Assembly (NCBI GenBank): GCA_002690915.1
Contig: NZGF01000004.1
Coordinates: 1 to 64,000, forward strand
From: Crocinitomicaceae bacterium
GTDB taxonomy: Bacteria > Bacteroidota > Bacteroidia > Flavobacteriales_D > Sanyastnellaceae
DNA: 64,000 bases
Direction of reading: 5' to 3'
Each line of letters opens with the position of its first letter. The stretch's first letter is position 1. Below, piece after piece: positions 1 through 9,608 of the stretch. The position numbers and the translations under genes were made by a program. The notes below the pieces were generated by a model. It did no database searches. It saw only the letters and a list, made by a program, of their open reading frames with translations, and was not told where the DNA came from.

Positions 1-150
1 AGCAGGACCAGCAGGACCAACAAGACCAGCAGGACCAACAAGACCAGCAGGACCAACAAGACCAGCAGGACCAACAAGACCAGCAGGACCAGCAGGACCA
101 ACAAGACCAGCAGGACCAACAAGACCAGCAGAATCAGGGTCAAGATCAGC
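1..150 (+). repeat. Tandem low-complexity repeat, GACCAGCAG/GACCAACAA 9-mers
   Basis: Direct reading: gaccagcaggaccaacaa repeated with only CAG/CAA alternation. Confidence 0.95.
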
Positions 151-308
151 AAGACCAGCAGCAGCCTCAACAAGTCGAAGGTCAGATTTCGAAAGAGGAC
201 ATGGAGCGTATCTTGGAGAGCTTAGAACGGGGTGAAGAAGAGGTTCAAGCCAAATTAATGAAGGCAAAGAGCCAAGGGAAGAAGAAAAAAATCGAAAAGG
301 ACTGGTAA
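3..308 (+). CDS. batC: BatC-like TPR protein, C-terminal fragment (5' end outside window) with QDQ-rich low-complexity tract
   Basis: Frame 3 is open from the window edge to TAA at 306-308. It reads (QDQ)n...QISKEDMERILESLERGEEEVQAKLMKAKSQGKKKKIEKDW, and its stop overlaps the batD ATG (TAATG). Confidence 0.75.
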   Translation, partial: QDQQDQQDQQDQQDQQDQQDQQDQQDQQDQQDQQDQQDQQDQQNQGQDQQDQQQPQQVEGQISKEDMERILESLERGEEEVQAKLMKAKSQGKKKKIEKDW

Positions 309-2032
309 TGGTCAAGTTCACTTTTACATCCTGTTTACAGCTGCTACTGCTTTGCTTCTTGAGTATGGGAATGGCATGGAGTCAAGAAGCCTTTGAAGTA
401 AGTGTAAATCGTAATCCTGTGCGCGTCGGGGAACAAGTGCAGTTGACCTTCACCCTCAAGAACATATCCCGTCGTATCGACGGACCAGTAATCAAGGGAC
501 TGAAGTTGCTATACGGCCCAAGTACCTCGAACAGCACGAGCATCTACAACGGCACCCGAACCAGTGAAGTGGGTTACACCTTTACCTACCAAGTCCTTTC
601 GAGGACAAACGTTGAAATCCCCGCCTTTGAGGTGCAAGGGTCGCAAGGCAAACTCAAGAGTAAGTCATTTGTCTTGAGTGTAAGTGCCAAAGGGGCAAAA
701 CCCTCCGGCTCAAAAACCGGTAACCTCGGGAGTGTAGCCTGCGTCATCGAAGCCTCAAAACGAAACCTCCACATCGGCGAGCAGGTCGTGGTTTCATTTA
801 AAATCTTCAACAATGCCAACAACCTCGATGTCCGAAAATTCAACATCCCTGAAACTCCCGGATTCTGGAAAGAGGTAGTGGACATTCCTGAACCTCGGTG
901 GGAACCTCAGGTCATTTCAGGTCAACGCTACAACGTAGCCACAGTCAAAAAACTGGTGCTCTTCCCTCAGCAAACTGGCACCCTGAGCATCGATGGGTTT
1001 GATCTGGTGGGGTACAAACGGACAAGCTTTTTCAATGGGCAAAACGTAACGGCCAATGCCAAGCCGATCAAAATTGAAGTGAAACCGCTTCCTGAGCCCA
1101 TCCCCCCAGCCTTCCTTGGTACCTTTAGACAATTGCGCGTCACCCTGAAACAGAAGGAGCAGGCGTGTCGCACGAATGAGGCCATCACTTACGACCTCAC
1201 GTTCAGCGGCAAGGGCAACATCAAATTCATCCAGGAACCGTCGCTGACTTGGCCTGGTGAATTCGAGGTGTTCGATCCCGAGGTCATCGACCAGATCAAC
1301 GTCAATGCCAACGGTGAATCAGGGAGCCGGACCTTCCGGTACGTCGTCATCCCGCGCGCCCCGGGTCAATATGATCTTCCGGTTGCAGAAGGGGCTTGGT
1401 TCAATACCAAGAATGGGGATTACGTCACCTTGAATACCAAGCCGCTGAGGCTCACCGTAGCCACGAATAATTCTGACGAAAGCGGCCTAGTGAGTTACAA
1501 TTCCAAGACAGACGTGCAAATCCTGAACCAAGACATCAACTTCATTCAGAGTGCTTGGAAAGGGCCGTGTTTGGCTCGAAACCAGTGGGACAATCAAGGA
1601 CAATTAGCAGGCGGATTGCTGGCCATTGGTCCTTTGGCGTTGGGGCTCTCATTTGTGGCGAGGCGTCGACGCGATGAAGATGAAAAAAACCCACTAACGG
1701 TGCGCAAACGACGAGCCAAAAATGCCGTCCGTCATGAGCTCAAAGAGGCCAAAAAACATACCGGCCAACCGAACGTGTTTTATCCTGCTTTGGGATCTGG
1801 CCTTGAAGCTTACTTGATGGCCAAGCTCCAATGGAATGCCAGTCAACTGACCACATCGGCGCTGAACGAAGCATTGGATTCACATGTTCCCGGACTGAAA
1901 GAACAATGGAATACCCTGCTAAACGATTTAGACATGGCGCGCTACGCTCCGGGTCAAGTGCCCCCTCCTGATGCCATGATTGCTGCAGCTGAAGCATTGG
2001 TCGATGCTACGGAAAAAAACTGGATCGCATGA
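308..2032 (+). CDS. batD: BatD / oxygen-tolerance family protein
   Basis: 574 aa with signal peptide, repeated beta-domain pattern (VNRNPVRVGEQVQLTFTLKN) and a C-terminal TM. It lies between batC-like and batE-like genes. Confidence 0.85.
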   Translation: MVKFTFTSCLQLLLLCFLSMGMAWSQEAFEVSVNRNPVRVGEQVQLTFTLKNISRRIDGPVIKGLKLLYGPSTSNSTSIYNGTRTSEVGYTFTYQVLSRTNVEIPAFEVQGSQGKLKSKSFVLSVSAKGAKPSGSKTGNLGSVACVIEASKRNLHIGEQVVVSFKIFNNANNLDVRKFNIPETPGFWKEVVDIPEPRWEPQVISGQRYNVATVKKLVLFPQQTGTLSIDGFDLVGYKRTSFFNGQNVTANAKPIKIEVKPLPEPIPPAFLGTFRQLRVTLKQKEQACRTNEAITYDLTFSGKGNIKFIQEPSLTWPGEFEVFDPEVIDQINVNANGESGSRTFRYVVIPRAPGQYDLPVAEGAWFNTKNGDYVTLNTKPLRLTVATNNSDESGLVSYNSKTDVQILNQDINFIQSAWKGPCLARNQWDNQGQLAGGLLAIGPLALGLSFVARRRRDEDEKNPLTVRKRRAKNAVRHELKEAKKHTGQPNVFYPALGSGLEAYLMAKLQWNASQLTTSALNEALDSHVPGLKEQWNTLLNDLDMARYAPGQVPPPDAMIAAAEALVDATEKNWIA

Positions 2033-2790
2033 TGAAATCCCGCCTCTCCTCCTTCCTTATTGTTAGTATGATTCAAGTCACGGTTTGGGGACAATTGAAT
2101 CCGAAAGCCCAATTCGAATCGGCCAATGCGGCCTACACTTCTGGAGACTATGCAGCCGCAATCGCAGGATACGAGTCCATTGTATTGGACCACATGCACT
2201 TTGAAAGCGAGTTCAACCTCGGCAACGCTCATTACAAATTAGCGCAATGGGGACCCGCTATTCTCCACTATGAAAGGGCAGCTCTGCTCTCTCCTTCCAA
2301 TGCAGACGTCAAAACCAACCTTGCCTTAGCCAATGCCAAAATCAAAGATCGCATCGAGTCGCTACCTTCCAATGGAATTTTGGACATCTGGGAGCGCATT
2401 ACTGCGCCTGGACGGTATCGATTTTGGGCACGGGTCATGATGTTGGCCTGGACTTTGGGATTTGGAGCTCTCGCATGGCGCATTTGGGTCGTGCGCATAG
2501 AAAACAGGCGCTTACTGGGATCCAGTGCCACTGTGCTGATTGCTGTTGGGCTTGCGGCCATGTTAATGACACGCATGGCTTCCCTGCGCATTGAATCGAG
2601 CAAGTCAGCCATTGTTATGGCCGCTGAGTCGGCTGTACGCAACGAGCCTGGATCCAACGGCATGACCCTTTTCATGCTCCATGAGGGCTCCAAAGTAACC
2701 GTGATTGAGCGCAACACGAGCCACTGGAAAGTACAGCTCGCCAATGGCAACACCGGTTGGATCTCCAATGAAGACCTAACCGAGGTTTAA
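2029..2790 (+). CDS. batE: BatE-like TPR + SH3 domain protein
   Basis: TPR motifs (FNLGNAHYKLAQWGPAILHYERAALLSPSNADVKTNLALANAKIKDRI) and C-terminal SH3-like region (EGSKVTVIERNTSHWKVQLANGNTGWI). ATGA overlap with batD. Confidence 0.85.
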   Translation: MMKSRLSSFLIVSMIQVTVWGQLNPKAQFESANAAYTSGDYAAAIAGYESIVLDHMHFESEFNLGNAHYKLAQWGPAILHYERAALLSPSNADVKTNLALANAKIKDRIESLPSNGILDIWERITAPGRYRFWARVMMLAWTLGFGALAWRIWVVRIENRRLLGSSATVLIAVGLAAMLMTRMASLRIESSKSAIVMAAESAVRNEPGSNGMTLFMLHEGSKVTVIERNTSHWKVQLANGNTGWISNEDLTEV

Positions 2791-2798
2791 AAAGGCTC

Positions 2799-5700
2799 TC
2801 AATCGATAACGTTGAGCGTCCAATGCGTCTGGCGTCCTGCGTAGTCTGGTCCAACTACCTCATACAAACCAGGTGACCAACCCTTGACGACCACTTCAGT
2901 TGAAACGTAGCCGGCACGCTGCTCCCAAACGAGCTTACCGCTCGCAACTTGGTAAATCCGCAACGTCGCTCCGGGCATCCAACCGTTCACTACAACGCTC
3001 TCGCTCGCAGGGTTGGGGAAACCCGTTACTGAAGATGTGCTTACCTCGTCAACCGATTCTCCAGTAGCGATGTCGTACAAAATGATATCATCAACAGCCG
3101 CCTCGACCAGGGAGCCGCCGTCGAGGTACTCCCCGAGTGTCGTGCTGTCCGATGCAATGAAACGCATCTGAAATTCGCTTGTGGGCTCGATGACGTCAGC
3201 TATGCGGAAAGCGTTGCGACGCCACGATATGTCCTGCTGCAACGTATTTTCGAGGAACTGCCAGTTAGCACCACCATCGTTTGAGACTTCAACCTGCCAC
3301 CAGTCAGAAGCAGGGTTGGCACCAGATGGCGGAGCATTCACAAACCATCGCCAATATGCCATCACAGGATTCTCATAAGGTGTCAGGTCTATAATTGGTG
3401 AAAGCAGGGTGGTTCTGCCGGCATCAACATCATTCGCTCCAATTCCGTCATTCACTCCAGGGTTTTGTCCCGTGATAAACGCGTAACCAGCCATGCCTAG
3501 GGTGTGGTCCTGTGTTGGTGCTACTACCGTGCTGGGATCATTGGCTTCCGCGTACGACCCTACTGGGATGGCCTCTTCCCAAATTCCTGTAGTCGCATTA
3601 TCTTGACCGGGCAGTCCCGTGGTCCAACTTCCGAAATCGGAATATTCATCCGAATCGTTAATGAGCGCAGGCTCAACGCCAACAAGCAAATTGAAAGGAA
3701 GGTTGGGATACGTCGCGTTTGCAGCAGCAAATGGAGTGACTGCAGACAGTCCGCCGAATTCGTCCGAAATGCCCATGTAGTAGGAAATAACCGTGCCCGG
3801 CTCCTGTGCCGGTATTTCAGCTGTAAAGACCGCATTCCCATCGGGATTGTCCATGGCTACTTGCGTCCATTCAGCACCTGATTCAGTGCGGTACCACATG
3901 TTCACCGCTTCGAAGTAAAGGTTGTATGGGAACACAATGAACGTCTCTGCTTCAATCTCAATGGTTGAAGCGGCCTCAACAAATTCCTCAGAATCGTGGT
4001 CGATTTCGGCATAGCTGAAAATCGAAATGCCATGGATATCGAAGCCCTCGACGATGGCGAGGTCGTTCGGGGTTCCGTTGGACAAATCACCGTCGTCATC
4101 ATCTGCCTGTAAGACGTCGAGCAAAACGTCAGTATAGGCTTGCCCTTCACTACCGTTCGGGGTTGTGGCTTGCAAACCCGGGTATGCATCCATGAACAAG
4201 GCCATGGTAGCATCCCAGTCGCCTCCCATCAATAGATGCGTGTCGTACCAGGCTCCGCAAATGATTTCACCGTCGGCATGAACTTCGCCAACCAAATCCT
4301 CCGGATATACCTTGGGGTCTTCATCGTAAACACGGATACCGTCTTCACTGTCCGTGTAAAATCCTTTGCCTATCTCGGCAATGTCACCCAAGCTCATGGC
4401 CCACAAATCCGCGTAGCCTTCATTCATCGCGCCATTGTTGAAGTTGGCGTTGAGGCTGTTGTAGAAATACCCATTAATTCCATGACCGTATTCGTGCCAC
4501 ACCACATCGGCAATCAATGACGTCGCATTGCAGCCGCCGCCAACATCGTAAAAATTAATGCTTTGGCCGTCGTAGAAAGCATTGCATTCGCCGGCAATGT
4601 CAATGTTCGTCGGCAAGGACCAATCCAAGTCTGTGAAATTTGGCATCAAGGCCTTCATGTGATCATGGATGAGAATGGTCGAGCGGTATGCCGAACGCTC
4701 TTTCAAGTTGCCCAAGTTGGACAAATCAAGTGTGTTGTATCCGTCATTAAAATCAACGGCCGTGCTGGGTGTATTGCCATTTGTATAAATGGTACTCCAA
4801 TAGCCCGTGAGGTCAACGTTCACGGTTTGGGGACCTACTGCCGTGGTGATAAAACCACCATCCGCATCGGTGTGCACAGTTTGCCCTGGAAACGGCAGTT
4901 CCAGTGCTGGCAAGCTCAAAGAAACAGCATCTTGGTAGGGATACAATTCATGAACGTCGGAGGTGATGACACCGCTAATGACCAGCGGTGGCATTGCACT
5001 CGGCAGGTCGATGCCCATGCGCAACACAGCGCGCTCTGGCTTTCCGTTCATGGAGGGCATGCCCCATTTTCCGTCGATGTGCATGACTTGGTTTTGACGC
5101 CAAACCAATTCCCCCGTTTGGACATCGACACCGGTTTCGTAGCGTCGGGGAATGGTACCCTGACGACCTGCCACTGTCCACGTTCGGGTCAAGTGCCATA
5201 CCAAATTTTGTGCCTGACCTCGGGTCGGCACCCATGCTAAATCTCCCATCTCAACCTCGCCCCACTCGTCAAACACAACGCCTGCAGTTGCCGCTTCCTG
5301 CTGAGCCGTTAGGGACAGAATTTCGGAGGCATCCTCAGGAATACCCTGATACCAATCCGCACCCCACATGATTAACTGATCGTTCCACCATTTTGTCACG
5401 AGTTTACCCCCTTTGACGGAAATGCCTTGCCATGTCTGTTCGGCATGGGCCCAGGTGTGCTGTCCCATCTTGGACTCGATGTCCCAAACCATTGGAGCGT
5501 CAATGCCGAAGCCGACCAGTTCCTCAGCGGCGAAGGTAAAAGCCTTGTCCGCGATGGTCAGTCCCGGGACATCGATTGCAGGACCGAAAGCCCGGTGAGG
5601 AAGGCCCGTAGCTTCGCTCATTACGCATCTCCAATTGGCATGATTGGAGGCCCAGTTATTCCATTCGGATGTCTCGCGCAGCATCCGCTGCTCTTCCGGT

Positions 5701-5837
5701 TCTGGATCATCGTTCAAAGGCGCCATGCGCACCTCGAGGGGATCGATTACAACACCGATGTCATAAAGCGCTTCGGTCTGGGCACTTGCCGCAAAGGCCA
5801 TTAGAACTGCGAAGAAAATCAGGTAAAGTGGTTTCAT
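2799..5837 (-). CDS. Secreted M36 (fungalysin)-type metallopeptidase with T9SS C-terminal sorting domain
   Basis: HEYGH...NEGYADLWAMSLGD zinc-site pattern, signal peptide, and C-terminal FPNPASESVVVNGW...WSPGLYEV typical of T9SS type A domains. Confidence 0.88.
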   Translation of the reverse strand: MKPLYLIFFAVLMAFAASAQTEALYDIGVVIDPLEVRMAPLNDDPEPEEQRMLRETSEWNNWASNHANWRCVMSEATGLPHRAFGPAIDVPGLTIADKAFTFAAEELVGFGIDAPMVWDIESKMGQHTWAHAEQTWQGISVKGGKLVTKWWNDQLIMWGADWYQGIPEDASEILSLTAQQEAATAGVVFDEWGEVEMGDLAWVPTRGQAQNLVWHLTRTWTVAGRQGTIPRRYETGVDVQTGELVWRQNQVMHIDGKWGMPSMNGKPERAVLRMGIDLPSAMPPLVISGVITSDVHELYPYQDAVSLSLPALELPFPGQTVHTDADGGFITTAVGPQTVNVDLTGYWSTIYTNGNTPSTAVDFNDGYNTLDLSNLGNLKERSAYRSTILIHDHMKALMPNFTDLDWSLPTNIDIAGECNAFYDGQSINFYDVGGGCNATSLIADVVWHEYGHGINGYFYNSLNANFNNGAMNEGYADLWAMSLGDIAEIGKGFYTDSEDGIRVYDEDPKVYPEDLVGEVHADGEIICGAWYDTHLLMGGDWDATMALFMDAYPGLQATTPNGSEGQAYTDVLLDVLQADDDDGDLSNGTPNDLAIVEGFDIHGISIFSYAEIDHDSEEFVEAASTIEIEAETFIVFPYNLYFEAVNMWYRTESGAEWTQVAMDNPDGNAVFTAEIPAQEPGTVISYYMGISDEFGGLSAVTPFAAANATYPNLPFNLLVGVEPALINDSDEYSDFGSWTTGLPGQDNATTGIWEEAIPVGSYAEANDPSTVVAPTQDHTLGMAGYAFITGQNPGVNDGIGANDVDAGRTTLLSPIIDLTPYENPVMAYWRWFVNAPPSGANPASDWWQVEVSNDGGANWQFLENTLQQDISWRRNAFRIADVIEPTSEFQMRFIASDSTTLGEYLDGGSLVEAAVDDIILYDIATGESVDEVSTSSVTGFPNPASESVVVNGWMPGATLRIYQVASGKLVWEQRAGYVSTEVVVKGWSPGLYEVVGPDYAGRQTHWTLNVID

Positions 5838-5898
5838 GATAATTCTATTGGTTGGTAATTTACGTCACACTTAGAATACTTTTGTCCTAACATTCCTC

Positions 5899-6933
5899 AT
5901 GCGACTTTGTTACGGCCTTATGCGACAAAATTGGCAACCGACGTGGTTTCTCACGTTGGTTGTTGTTGGTTTACTCAGCTGCTCTGGACTGCAAGACCCT
6001 GTGGGCCTGACGTGGGACCCCGGCGCAGAACCAGACTACACTCAGGGTTCTTCATGGCTATCACTCCCGGGGCGAGAGGATGCTTCGGATGCGGTTCCCA
6101 AAAAATTACCCGAAGCCGAGCGCACGGGAGACAGCCTCGAGGTTGATGTGTTCTTTGTTCACCCTACCCAACTCTTCAAAGGAGACCACTGGAACGCTCA
6201 CCTGGACAACAGCAAAGTGAATGCCCTCAATACCAAGTTCCCAATGCGTCTGCAGGCGAGTGCCTTCAACATCGGCGGTCGATTGTACGCACCGGCTTAC
6301 CGGCAGGCGCACATTGGTGTCTTCACATGGCAGGACAGCACCAGTTGGAAGGCCCTTGAATTGGCGTACGCTGATGTGCGGTCAGCTTTTGAACACTACC
6401 TGAACAATTGGAACGACGGTCGCCCCATTATTTTTGCTGGCCACAGCCAAGGCAGCTGGCACATTCGGTGGCTGTTGCAAGAGTTCTTTGACGGAAAGCC
6501 GCTGCAGGAGCAATTGGTCGTCGCATATGCGCCTGGATTTGATTTTTACACGACCGATTTCGATCGCATACCTTACTGCACGAGTGCGGAGGAAACCGGT
6601 TGCATTTGCACGTGGATGTCCTACGGTGAGGGGTACTTCCCAGGCTGGCTGCAGTCGAAGAATCAAATTCCTGTCTGCACACATCCCATTGCATGGACAC
6701 TCGACGGGACCAATGCCATCGAAGATCACCAAGGTGTCGTCCTGTCGCAAATGCGGTATGCCTACCCTACTGCTATCGAGGCCCACATCGAACGAGGGGT
6801 GCTTCAAGTTCACAAACCGGACGTACCGTTTGGAAAGGCTTTGCAGCGTGACAATTGGCACGTCGGGGACATCAATTTGTTCTGGTTAAACATTCGGAAT
6901 AATGCCAAAATAAGGGCGGACAATTATCGATAG
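5899..6933 (+). CDS. DUF3089-type alpha/beta hydrolase-like lipoprotein
   Basis: Lipobox VVVGLLSCSG; FAGHSQGSWH nucleophile-elbow-like motif; FVHPTQLF start typical of the family. Confidence 0.75.
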   Translation: MRLCYGLMRQNWQPTWFLTLVVVGLLSCSGLQDPVGLTWDPGAEPDYTQGSSWLSLPGREDASDAVPKKLPEAERTGDSLEVDVFFVHPTQLFKGDHWNAHLDNSKVNALNTKFPMRLQASAFNIGGRLYAPAYRQAHIGVFTWQDSTSWKALELAYADVRSAFEHYLNNWNDGRPIIFAGHSQGSWHIRWLLQEFFDGKPLQEQLVVAYAPGFDFYTTDFDRIPYCTSAEETGCICTWMSYGEGYFPGWLQSKNQIPVCTHPIAWTLDGTNAIEDHQGVVLSQMRYAYPTAIEAHIERGVLQVHKPDVPFGKALQRDNWHVGDINLFWLNIRNNAKIRADNYR

Positions 6934-6964
6934 AATACGTTACTGGCATCTCTGAACATTTATA

Positions 6965-8548
6965 TTGCACGATAAAAGGGATAATCACTTATATTGCACA
7001 GTGATATCCAAATCTTCAACTGTGCGACAACCTGTATTTCTCACCTTCTTCTTGCTGTTTTTATTCTCGTTGATTGTGCAAAATGATTTGCAGGCTCAAA
7101 CAGAAGGCGAGTCGAGTTTATGCGACACCATTTCACCGTACAATCCGGATGCGAACTGTAACGGATTGATTGACATTGGTGATGCCTTGGAATTCTTCAA
7201 TCTATTTGCAACTTCGTTCACTCCTGACACTGCCATTGGGATTTTGGAGAATTTGGACCCAGATCCAACAAACGAGCTGCAGTGGTTGGCTATTGATGGA
7301 GACACATTGCGGTTATTGATGCCGGACTCCTCTGTGTACAGTTCCATCTTCATTGGAGGAGCTGATGGCGAAGATGGACTTAGCGCCTATGAAGTCTGGC
7401 TTGGCCAAGGCAACTCAGAAACTGAAGATGACTTCTTCGAAAGCCTTACGGGACCTCAAGGACCACAAGGTCAGGAGGGTCAGAATGGGTTAAACGGAAC
7501 TGATGGCACGGACGGAGCCGACGGAACGGATGGAGCGGATGGAGCGGATGGATTTAGTGCTTACCAAATCTGGCAAAACAGCGGTAACTCAGGCAGCGAA
7601 AGCGATTTCTTGGCCAGCCTTGTTGGTGCGGATGGCGCGGCAGGCATCGACGGAAGCGATGGCGCCGATGGGACAAACGGACTTGACGGAACGAACGGTG
7701 CAAACGGTGCAGATGGACTCAGTGCGTATGAAATCTGGCTGGCAGCAGGAAACACAGGCAATGATGCGGACTTCTTGGCAAGCCTAATCGGAGCGGACGG
7801 TGCAAACGGACCTCAAGGTATACCCGGAGAACAGGGCGAAACTGGGCCTATTGGTCCGCAAGGCGAAACCGGAGCTGATGGCGCATCGGGGCTTAGCGCG
7901 TATCAGGTTTGGTTGGGATTGGGAAATGTAGGCACCGAAGAAGATTTCATCGAGTACCTCTCAGGCGGCGGAGCATTCTCCCCATCTTCTCATGGCGTCT
8001 TCGACAGCGAAACGGACGGAACAACATTTGCCATCGCAGAAGCCATCGCCACAGTAAGCGTTGAACTGTGGAGTGCATCGGGGGGCTCAGGCGGAGACAT
8101 CTGCGGACAAACCGTTGGTGGGGTGTCCTGTAATTTGTGCGACGCCACGGGCGGAACAGGCGGACGAGCTGTGAAAATGGTCAGTATGGTCTACAACCTC
8201 GCACAGGGCGATGTCTTGGAATTGCTTCCCGCCGAGGCGGGAGCTGATAGCGGTGAGTTGATCACCTGCAACCCAGGCCTTACAGGATGGACAAACTGGG
8301 ATTGTGGACCGGCATCCAGTGGCACAGACGGAGGTATTACTCAGCTCTTGTTGAATGGCGAAGTTATCGCAGAGATCAGTGGAGGTGTTGGTGGTTCTGG
8401 CGCGTGCATCGGATGCCAAGGCGACGGCTGCTTTAATGGCGACGGAGGAGCCGACGGCGCACTGACTGATGCTGCCAACTGGATGACCATCCTAAGCACT
8501 GAGGAATTGGAGGGTAACACAGGATCGCGCATCATCCTGCGTTACTGA
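6965..8548 (+). CDS. Secreted collagen-like (Gly-X-Y) repeat protein with dockerin-like N-terminal motif
   Basis: GPQGPQGQEGQNGLNGTDGTDGADG... tracts and four GLSAYxxW modules. No in-frame ATG precedes the signal peptide: the listed start is TTG, and GTG at 7001 or 7022 is possible. Confidence 0.8.
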   Translation: MHDKRDNHLYCTVISKSSTVRQPVFLTFFLLFLFSLIVQNDLQAQTEGESSLCDTISPYNPDANCNGLIDIGDALEFFNLFATSFTPDTAIGILENLDPDPTNELQWLAIDGDTLRLLMPDSSVYSSIFIGGADGEDGLSAYEVWLGQGNSETEDDFFESLTGPQGPQGQEGQNGLNGTDGTDGADGTDGADGADGFSAYQIWQNSGNSGSESDFLASLVGADGAAGIDGSDGADGTNGLDGTNGANGADGLSAYEIWLAAGNTGNDADFLASLIGADGANGPQGIPGEQGETGPIGPQGETGADGASGLSAYQVWLGLGNVGTEEDFIEYLSGGGAFSPSSHGVFDSETDGTTFAIAEAIATVSVELWSASGGSGGDICGQTVGGVSCNLCDATGGTGGRAVKMVSMVYNLAQGDVLELLPAEAGADSGELITCNPGLTGWTNWDCGPASSGTDGGITQLLLNGEVIAEISGGVGGSGACIGCQGDGCFNGDGGADGALTDAANWMTILSTEELEGNTGSRIILRY

Positions 8549-8593
8549 TTCGGTCGCTATCTTGCGGCTCAATTCCAACGTATTGGTTCGCAC

Positions 8594-9343
8594 ATGGCGC
8601 TAATTGAAGAATTTGAAAAAACAGGCAATTGGCTATTTAAAGGCCGATCCTTTTTCCCCCTTTTGTTGTATGTCTTTATGGCAGCCATCATCGGCTTCCA
8701 GCTCGACCCTTTTTTCCAGTCTTTTGATCTGATTTCGGCGGTAGTATGTATCGCCATCTCCATCCTTGGCCAACTCATCCGAGCTTTAACCATCGGCTAC
8801 ACGCCACGCGACACCTCTGGCCGCAACACCAAGGACGGTCAAATCGCCGAGGTCCTCAATACCGAGGGCATGTATAACCTGGTTCGCCATCCGCTCTACC
8901 TCGGCAACTACTTCATGTGGTTAGGCATCATGATCTATGTCGGAAATTTTTGGTTCGTTGTGGTGTGCAGCTTGATTTACTGGCTGTACTACGAGCGCAT
9001 TATGTTTGCCGAGGAAGCGTTCCTGCGGGGCAAATTCGGCGAGGCTTACCTGGAATGGTCTGAAGGAGTTCCGTCGTTCTGGCCGCGCGCACTGCGCTGG
9101 AAAACACCCGGTGTCGAATTCTCCTTGCGCAATATTTTAAAGCGTGAATACAACGGCTTCTTCGCCATCTTCGTGAGCCTAGCGGTAATTTCAGCCGGCA
9201 AGAATACTGTGCGCGGAGCAGAGGAGTGGATGGACATTCTTGTCCCATTTTGGCAATACACACTCGCAGCCACATTCGTGATTTTTCTTACCCTTCGCAG
9301 CCTAAAGCGTTACTCGCGGGTGCTGCACGTGGAGGGCCGATAA
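8594..9343 (+). CDS. Isoprenylcysteine carboxyl methyltransferase / phospholipid methyltransferase-like membrane protein
   Basis: NLVRHPLYLGNYFMWLG...YYERIMFAEEAFLRGKFGEAYLEW motif of the ICMT/PEMT-like family; multiple TM segments. Confidence 0.75.
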   Translation: MALIEEFEKTGNWLFKGRSFFPLLLYVFMAAIIGFQLDPFFQSFDLISAVVCIAISILGQLIRALTIGYTPRDTSGRNTKDGQIAEVLNTEGMYNLVRHPLYLGNYFMWLGIMIYVGNFWFVVVCSLIYWLYYERIMFAEEAFLRGKFGEAYLEWSEGVPSFWPRALRWKTPGVEFSLRNILKREYNGFFAIFVSLAVISAGKNTVRGAEEWMDILVPFWQYTLAATFVIFLTLRSLKRYSRVLHVEGR

Positions 9344-9418
9344 AATTCAATCTACCAGGACTTCCATAAGGTGAACTGAAGGCTCGGTCCGATCTTCTGT
9401 ATCCCTTGACAGCCAACT

Positions 9419-9450
9419 AAAAACGGCGCCCCTTTCGGAACGCCGTTCTG
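9419..9450 (-). terminator. Rho-independent terminator downstream of tRNA-Ala
   Basis: Minus strand AACGGCGTTCCGAAAGGGGCGCCGTTTTTT: stem AACGGCG/CGCCGTT followed by a T-run. Confidence 0.75.
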
Positions 9451-9458
9451 AAGAATTT

Positions 9459-9534
<76 letters not shown>

Positions 9535-9608
9535 GTGGCTGTGCATCCTTCGAAGCGATCGTAAAGATACGCTGATTTGTGCGATGCGCCAAAGGCAAAA
9601 ATTGAGCC

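Noticed and set aside
1-150. Possible CRISPR or satellite DNA at the window start
   Set aside because: An in-frame QDQ coding tract continuing into a BatC-like C-terminus.
4563-5240. 225-aa plus-strand ORF
   Set aside because: Shadow ORF antisense to the M36 peptidase; lacks domain-like composition and the opposite frame has clear catalytic and T9SS motifs.
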